Shown here in pieces: positions 63,567 through 64,000 of a DNA stretch of 64,000 nucleotides. The first letter of the stretch is position 1. The number at the start of each line of letters is the position of its first letter. A program made the position numbers and the translations under genes. The stretch covers positions 496,001-560,000 of the forward strand of contig NC_091891.1 of NCBI RefSeq assembly GCF_019399895.1. The letters are read 5' to 3'. Origin of the DNA: Cardiocondyla obscurior. Lineage: Eukaryota > Arthropoda > Insecta > Hymenoptera > Formicidae. Under the pieces are notes generated by a model. It searched no databases. It had not been told where the DNA came from and was given only the letters and a program-made list of their open reading frames with translations.

Positions 63567-64000
63567 GGTTATAGCCGCACCCCCCTTGTCGCAAATAGAG
63601 AACGGGATGGCGCGTGCGCCTATACGGGAAAATCAATAAGAACGGCTTGAGAGCAGCTATCGGACGCTGTGCTCGTAACGCGAACGATGGTCTCGTTTCG
63701 GACGAGAGAGAAACTAGGGTGGAAGAAAGAATCTCATAGTTCTGGTCCACCGATAATAAAACACGACGTATGCGAACCGATATCAAAAGATATTAGAACT
63801 TGGCGACGAGTCCTGCCTATCGTTATATGTATGCGCGGTTTATTTGCCGATTCGCAGATAAGAAATCGCAGGGCAAATGATTTTTTTAGACTACCAATGA
63901 TCCTCTCGATTTCGATGCTTTAAAAATAGGGCAGGGTTTTAAATTATTATACTAACAATTTAAATCACTCGACACTACACGGCATCAAGCTTCACCCGCG
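63567..64000 (-). other. Ggamma30A 5' UTR or upstream intron
   Basis: Sequence upstream of the start codon. On the minus strand a possible acceptor (ctatttgcgacaag) lies about 20 bases before the ATG, so the ATG exon may be preceded by an untranslated exon beyond the window. No promoter element can be assigned. Confidence 0.4.

Noticed and set aside
63298..63786. 162-codon minus-strand ORF overlapping the first Ggamma30A exon
   Set aside because: It is out of frame with the real coding exon, which matches the G gamma N terminus exactly; the long ORF has no family motif.
1..64000. CRISPR arrays, operons, tRNA or rRNA genes
   Set aside because: The window is eukaryotic nuclear DNA; no spaced direct repeats of CRISPR type were seen, and no cloverleaf or rRNA sequence was recognised by eye. 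A covariance-model scan was not possible.

Overview
The window is eukaryotic nuclear DNA from an insect, most likely a hymenopteran and probably an ant. That placement is inferred from the spliced genes with short AT-rich introns, the AT-rich background with CpG-rich patches, and the gene content; no diagnostic marker fixes the species. Gene models were built by hand from splice sites and reading-frame continuity. All exon phases close in the five complete models.

Layout. (1) 714-933 (+): last coding exon of a myoglianin/GDF8-11-type TGF-beta ligand. (2) 934-12.9 kb: mostly non-coding, with a candidate minus-strand spliced transcript (exons near 12.1, 11.9, 11.7 and 5.3 kb). (3) 12931-15358 (+): complete diacylglycerol kinase epsilon, 10 coding exons, 528 aa. 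(4) 16796-25928 (-): complete EF-hand NADPH oxidase of the Nox5 type, 19 coding exons, 1110 aa, convergent with the kinase; a 253-bp tandem duplication lies between their 3' ends. (5) 28575-35594 (+): complete chaoptin-type leucine-rich-repeat surface protein, 9 coding exons, 1238 aa. (6) 36634-42596 (-): complete two-domain group III chitinase (Cht7 type), 15 coding exons, 966 aa, convergent with chaoptin. (7) 42.6-59.1 kb: long region with no convincing protein gene, containing at 50.15-50.61 kb an inverted second copy of the spliced cassette seen at 11.6-11.9 kb. (8) 59169-63566 (-): G protein gamma subunit of the Ggamma30A type, two coding exons, 72 aa, split by a 4.2-kb intron.

Mobile DNA: a nearly perfect 1.6-kb palindrome made of two head-to-head 3' halves of a Tc1-like transposon fills one chaoptin intron; a 179-bp deletion derivative of the same Tc1 family lies at 27.3 kb; three members of a separate roughly 256-270-bp MITE family sit in introns of Nox5, chaoptin and Cht7.

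The genes do not form a pathway. Dgk epsilon and Nox5 are both membrane signalling enzymes (lipid and calcium linked), and chaoptin and Ggamma30A are both photoreceptor-associated in Drosophila, but the neighbourhood looks like ordinary gene order. The least explained items are the inverted duplicated spliced cassette, the Tc1 palindrome predicted to fold as a long hairpin RNA, and the large insert between the FAD and NADPH lobes of Nox5.
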